Of a stretch of DNA of 64,000 bases, positions 61,552 to 64,000 are shown one piece after another. A program made the translations under genes and the position numbers. Positions within the stretch are counted from its first letter, which is position 1. Each line of letters starts with the position of its first letter. Source of the DNA: Murimonas intestini. Lineage in GTDB: Bacteria > Bacillota > Clostridia > Lachnospirales > Lachnospiraceae. The stretch spans positions 248,001 through 312,000 of the forward strand of contig QGGY01000003.1 in assembly GCA_003148945.1 (NCBI GenBank). The letters run 5' to 3'. The notes under the pieces were generated by a model, which searched no databases, was not told the DNA's origin, and saw nothing but the letters and a program-made list of their open reading frames with translations.

Positions 61552-63273
61552 ATGAAAAAGAAGCAGAAGCCGCTTTATTTGAACAGGGCAATTTCAATGA
61601 TCGTGATGGTTGGATACAGTGCTTTTTTAATACTGATGCTGATCATGGACTGGTACCTGATACGTGAATACCAGTACGAGAACAGGAGGGTGGAGCAGGC
61701 CGCCCTGAATTCATATATTGATAAGACCAGGAGCTATATGGACAGGATTGACAGGCAGTTATACGATATATATGCAAATGACGAGAATTTTCAGGCTCTG
61801 CAGAAGAAGGAAGAGCCGGTAGATGAATTCGGACATGCATATGAGCTGAAGGAAACATTGAATAAGAGAATGCTGGCGGAGGAGAATATGAGCGGTTTTT
61901 TTGTATTCTATGATAACCGTCAGAAGTCCTGGTACTATACGAATCTGGCCAAGGTGAGGGCTGAACAGACAGCAGAGATAAAAGAGATCCTCCTGCGCCA
62001 TCTGGAAAATGATGGGAAGATGAGGAGCTGGATATCCCTGACTGTAGACGGAGACACGAACCTGGCTACATATTATGAGAAGGACAGAGTGGCTGTATTT
62101 GGCATCCACAGTATGAAAAACATGGAACAGGAGCTGCGGGAAAGCATGGGCAAAGAGATAAGCGTCATCCTGCTGGACAACGGGATAGCGCTGGAGAATA
62201 AAGAGCTTTCAAAAGAGCTTGGACTCTCAGAAACGGTACAGTCATACTCAGATTCATTCCAGATGAAAAAGGGGAAATACCAGCTGTACGGGCGCCGTAT
62301 CCCAAATATGGATCTGTGGGTGTGCACTGCGTATCCTGTCAATATATGGAGCGTTATGACTGTACAGCAGCTTTTTTTGCTGATCCTGACCGGAATCTCT
62401 GTATTTGCAGTGGGCGTAATGTACAGATTTGTGCGCAGGGAAGTAGTCCGTCCCCTCCATCAGCTGACAGACACCATGAATACTATACGCAGGGGCGGAA
62501 GCAGGGAAGTCCCCCGAATGGATGCGCGGTTTTACGAGATACAGGAAGTGAATGATACATTAGGGGAGATGGTCAGAGAACTGGAAAAACAGAAGCTGCT
62601 TGTATATGAGGAAATCATTGAGAAGCAGAAAGCCCAGATGCAGTATCTGCAGCTTCAGCTGAAGCCCCATTTCTATCTGAACGGACTGAAAACATTAAAT
62701 GCCCTGGCCATAGAGAACCAGACAGGAAAGATGCAGGAGCTGATACTGAATCTGTCTGCCCATCTGCGCTATCTGCTGCAGGCGGAGAGGGAATTGGTGC
62801 CTCTGCGCATGGAACTGGAGTTTGTGGAGAATTATGTCAGCATGCAGAAGCATATCACCGGGCGTCCTGTGAACTGCAGCATTGTGAGGGATGGTGAAGC
62901 AGACAGCTGGCTCGTACCTGTGCTGGCAGTGCATACCTTTGTGGAGAACAGTGTAAAGTACGCACGCCTGGGCGGAAGCAGCATACCTCTTGAGATACAA
63001 GTATCTGCAAGCCTGCTTGCCGCGGAGGAAGGCCGGTTTTTAGATTTGATCATACAGGACAACGGGCAGGGCTATCCTGATGAAATTCTGGAGGAAATCA
63101 ATGGAGATACTGCTGTTGGGACAAGGTGTGTGGGGATCAATAATATTAAACGGCGCTGCCAGCTCTTATATGGAGAGAGGGCGGAGTACAGCTTCGCTAA
63201 CTGTGACGGGGCTATGAGTGAATTAATAATACCGGAAAGGAAGCAGGAAGATGAATGTTTTGATTGTAGATGA
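61552..63273 (+). CDS. Sensor histidine kinase, YesM-like
   Basis: Membrane sensor of 573 aa with segments at about 15-37 and about 270-293, an extracellular region between, a HAMP domain (about 295-345), the His_kinase motif QLKPHFYLNGLKTLNALA and HATPase motifs FVENSVKYA and DNGQGYPDE. The phospho-acceptor box differs from the common QINPHFLFN by Lys for Asn and Tyr-Leu for Leu-Phe. GGAGGGGGAGGAA precedes the ATG. The response regulator overlaps its 3' end by 23 bp. It differs clearly from the other two kinases and its signal is unknown. Confidence 0.92.
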   Translation: MKKKQKPLYLNRAISMIVMVGYSAFLILMLIMDWYLIREYQYENRRVEQAALNSYIDKTRSYMDRIDRQLYDIYANDENFQALQKKEEPVDEFGHAYELKETLNKRMLAEENMSGFFVFYDNRQKSWYYTNLAKVRAEQTAEIKEILLRHLENDGKMRSWISLTVDGDTNLATYYEKDRVAVFGIHSMKNMEQELRESMGKEISVILLDNGIALENKELSKELGLSETVQSYSDSFQMKKGKYQLYGRRIPNMDLWVCTAYPVNIWSVMTVQQLFLLILTGISVFAVGVMYRFVRREVVRPLHQLTDTMNTIRRGGSREVPRMDARFYEIQEVNDTLGEMVRELEKQKLLVYEEIIEKQKAQMQYLQLQLKPHFYLNGLKTLNALAIENQTGKMQELILNLSAHLRYLLQAERELVPLRMELEFVENYVSMQKHITGRPVNCSIVRDGEADSWLVPVLAVHTFVENSVKYARLGGSSIPLEIQVSASLLAAEEGRFLDLIIQDNGQGYPDEILEEINGDTAVGTRCVGINNIKRRCQLLYGERAEYSFANCDGAMSELIIPERKQEDECFDCR

Positions 63274-64000
63274 CCAAAAGGCGGTTGTGGAAAGCCTGAA
63301 GAACGGGATACGCTGGGAGAGGCTGCCTGTGGAAAAAATATATACAGCCTGTAGTGCAAAAGAGGCGAAGCTGGTCCTTATGAATTTTGAGACGGATGTG
63401 CTGGTGAGTGATATTGAGATGCCGGAGGAAGACGGTATCTCACTGTGCAGATGGGCAAAAGAGAAGTTTGAGGGGCTGGAATGTATTTTCCTTACGTCCC
63501 ATGCAGAGTTTGAGTATGCCAAAGAAGCCATCAGAATGGGAGGCTTTGACTATATCCTCCAGCCTGTGAGGTATGAGGAGGTGGAGAAGGTGCTTTTAAA
63601 AGCCTGGGAAAAGATCAGCAGGCAGAAGAAGATACTGCAGATCATGGATACCCGGAAAATGGTAATACAGCAGAGAAATACCATACTGGACGCCATGATC
63701 TCAAAGATGCTGCAGGGTAAGGAGGAGGACGCAGGCCAGATTTATTCCCATTTTCACGAAATGTTCAGAACAGAATATAAAGACTGTGGGATATGTCCTG
63801 TACTGGTGCAGATCAGGAAGTGGAAAAAGATAACAAATGTGTGGGATGAGAAGCTTGTGAGAATGGTGCTGTGCAATGTGATGGAAGAACTTTTCCGGGA
63901 GGAAGACGGAAAGGCAGGGGTTTCCTGTCTGAGGGAGAACAGGTACTGGGTATTTTTGATCCTGGAAAAGGAAAAAGCGGGAGAGGAACTGGTGAGACAG
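63251..64000 (+). CDS. Response regulator, YesN-like (3' end outside window)
   Basis: The open frame begins MNVLIVDDQKAVVESL at 63251 and runs to the window edge (250 codons, no stop). The receiver domain has D7, D8 and phospho-acceptor D54 in LVSDIEMPEEDG, plus the LTSHAEFEYAKEAI and DYILQPVRYEE segments. The following part resembles the middle region of YesN-type regulators; the expected AraC helix-turn-helix domain would lie beyond the window. It overlaps the kinase stop by 23 bp. Confidence 0.9.
   Translation, partial: MNVLIVDDQKAVVESLKNGIRWERLPVEKIYTACSAKEAKLVLMNFETDVLVSDIEMPEEDGISLCRWAKEKFEGLECIFLTSHAEFEYAKEAIRMGGFDYILQPVRYEEVEKVLLKAWEKISRQKKILQIMDTRKMVIQQRNTILDAMISKMLQGKEEDAGQIYSHFHEMFRTEYKDCGICPVLVQIRKWKKITNVWDEKLVRMVLCNVMEELFREEDGKAGVSCLRENRYWVFLILEKEKAGEELVRQ

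Overview
The window reads as a chromosomal segment of a gut Clostridia bacterium, most likely Lachnospiraceae. Grounds: Gram-positive lipoprotein signal peptides, strong GGAGG-type ribosome binding sites, several YesM/YesN-type two-component systems, CUT1-type sugar ABC transporters without their own ATPase gene, and a dense set of plant-glycan glycosidases. The organism call is inference from gene content. I saw no rRNA, tRNA, CRISPR array, prophage or transposase gene.

Layout. (1) 1-8526, housekeeping: asnB, a DUF6062 protein (minus), an RluF-like pseudouridine synthase overlapping ligA, cls, and metA (minus). (2) 8884-17684, a six-gene plus-strand run: GH35, Asp/Glu-racemase-like protein, GH127, DUF1537 acid-sugar kinase, BKACE (DUF849) and GH29, closed by a strong terminator. 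(3) 17915-31487, xylo-oligosaccharide block: GH8 exo-oligoxylanase, GH43, solute-binding lipoprotein (SBP1), two permeases, GH39, then histidine kinase, response regulator and a second SBP (SBP2) closely related to SBP1. (4) 31412-35753 (minus): a second kinase-regulator-SBP cassette, convergent with and overlapping block 3. (5) 36099-39760: permease, permease, SBP4, then a terminator. (6) 40066-56517: seven tightly packed glycosidase-like genes (GH78, GH43-superfamily, GH106-like, GH42, GH42, a GH2-like probable pseudoenzyme, GH2). (7) 56770-64000: Uma2 protein, a large HD + Hsp90-type ATPase protein (minus), DUF3788 protein, remnants of an XRE regulator and of purM, and a third two-component system whose regulator runs off the end.

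How it works together (inference): none of the glycosidases has a signal peptide, so oligosaccharides are probably captured by the surface SBPs, imported by the two permease pairs energised by an ATPase encoded elsewhere, and cut inside the cell. The paired YesM/YesN systems would sense the same sugars. Both internal two-component systems are followed by an SBP with no permease, which suggests sensing through a binding-protein co-receptor.

The most unusual non-coding structure is a family of highly folded intergenic repeats sharing ends like GTTACTGTTCAG, in a long form (about 163 bp) and a shorter form (about 132 bp), with truncated and degraded copies across the window. Stems carry paired substitutions between copies.

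Gene-free stretches over 300 bp: 2708-3043 (repeat and rlu promoter); 8527-8883 (metA promoter and repeat; no convincing promoter for the GH35 run); 35754-36098 (divergent promoters, 21-bp spaced direct repeats, half repeat); 39761-40065 (terminator, repeat); 60897-61551 (gene remnants and a terminator; nothing recognised in 60897-61040 or 61344-61479).
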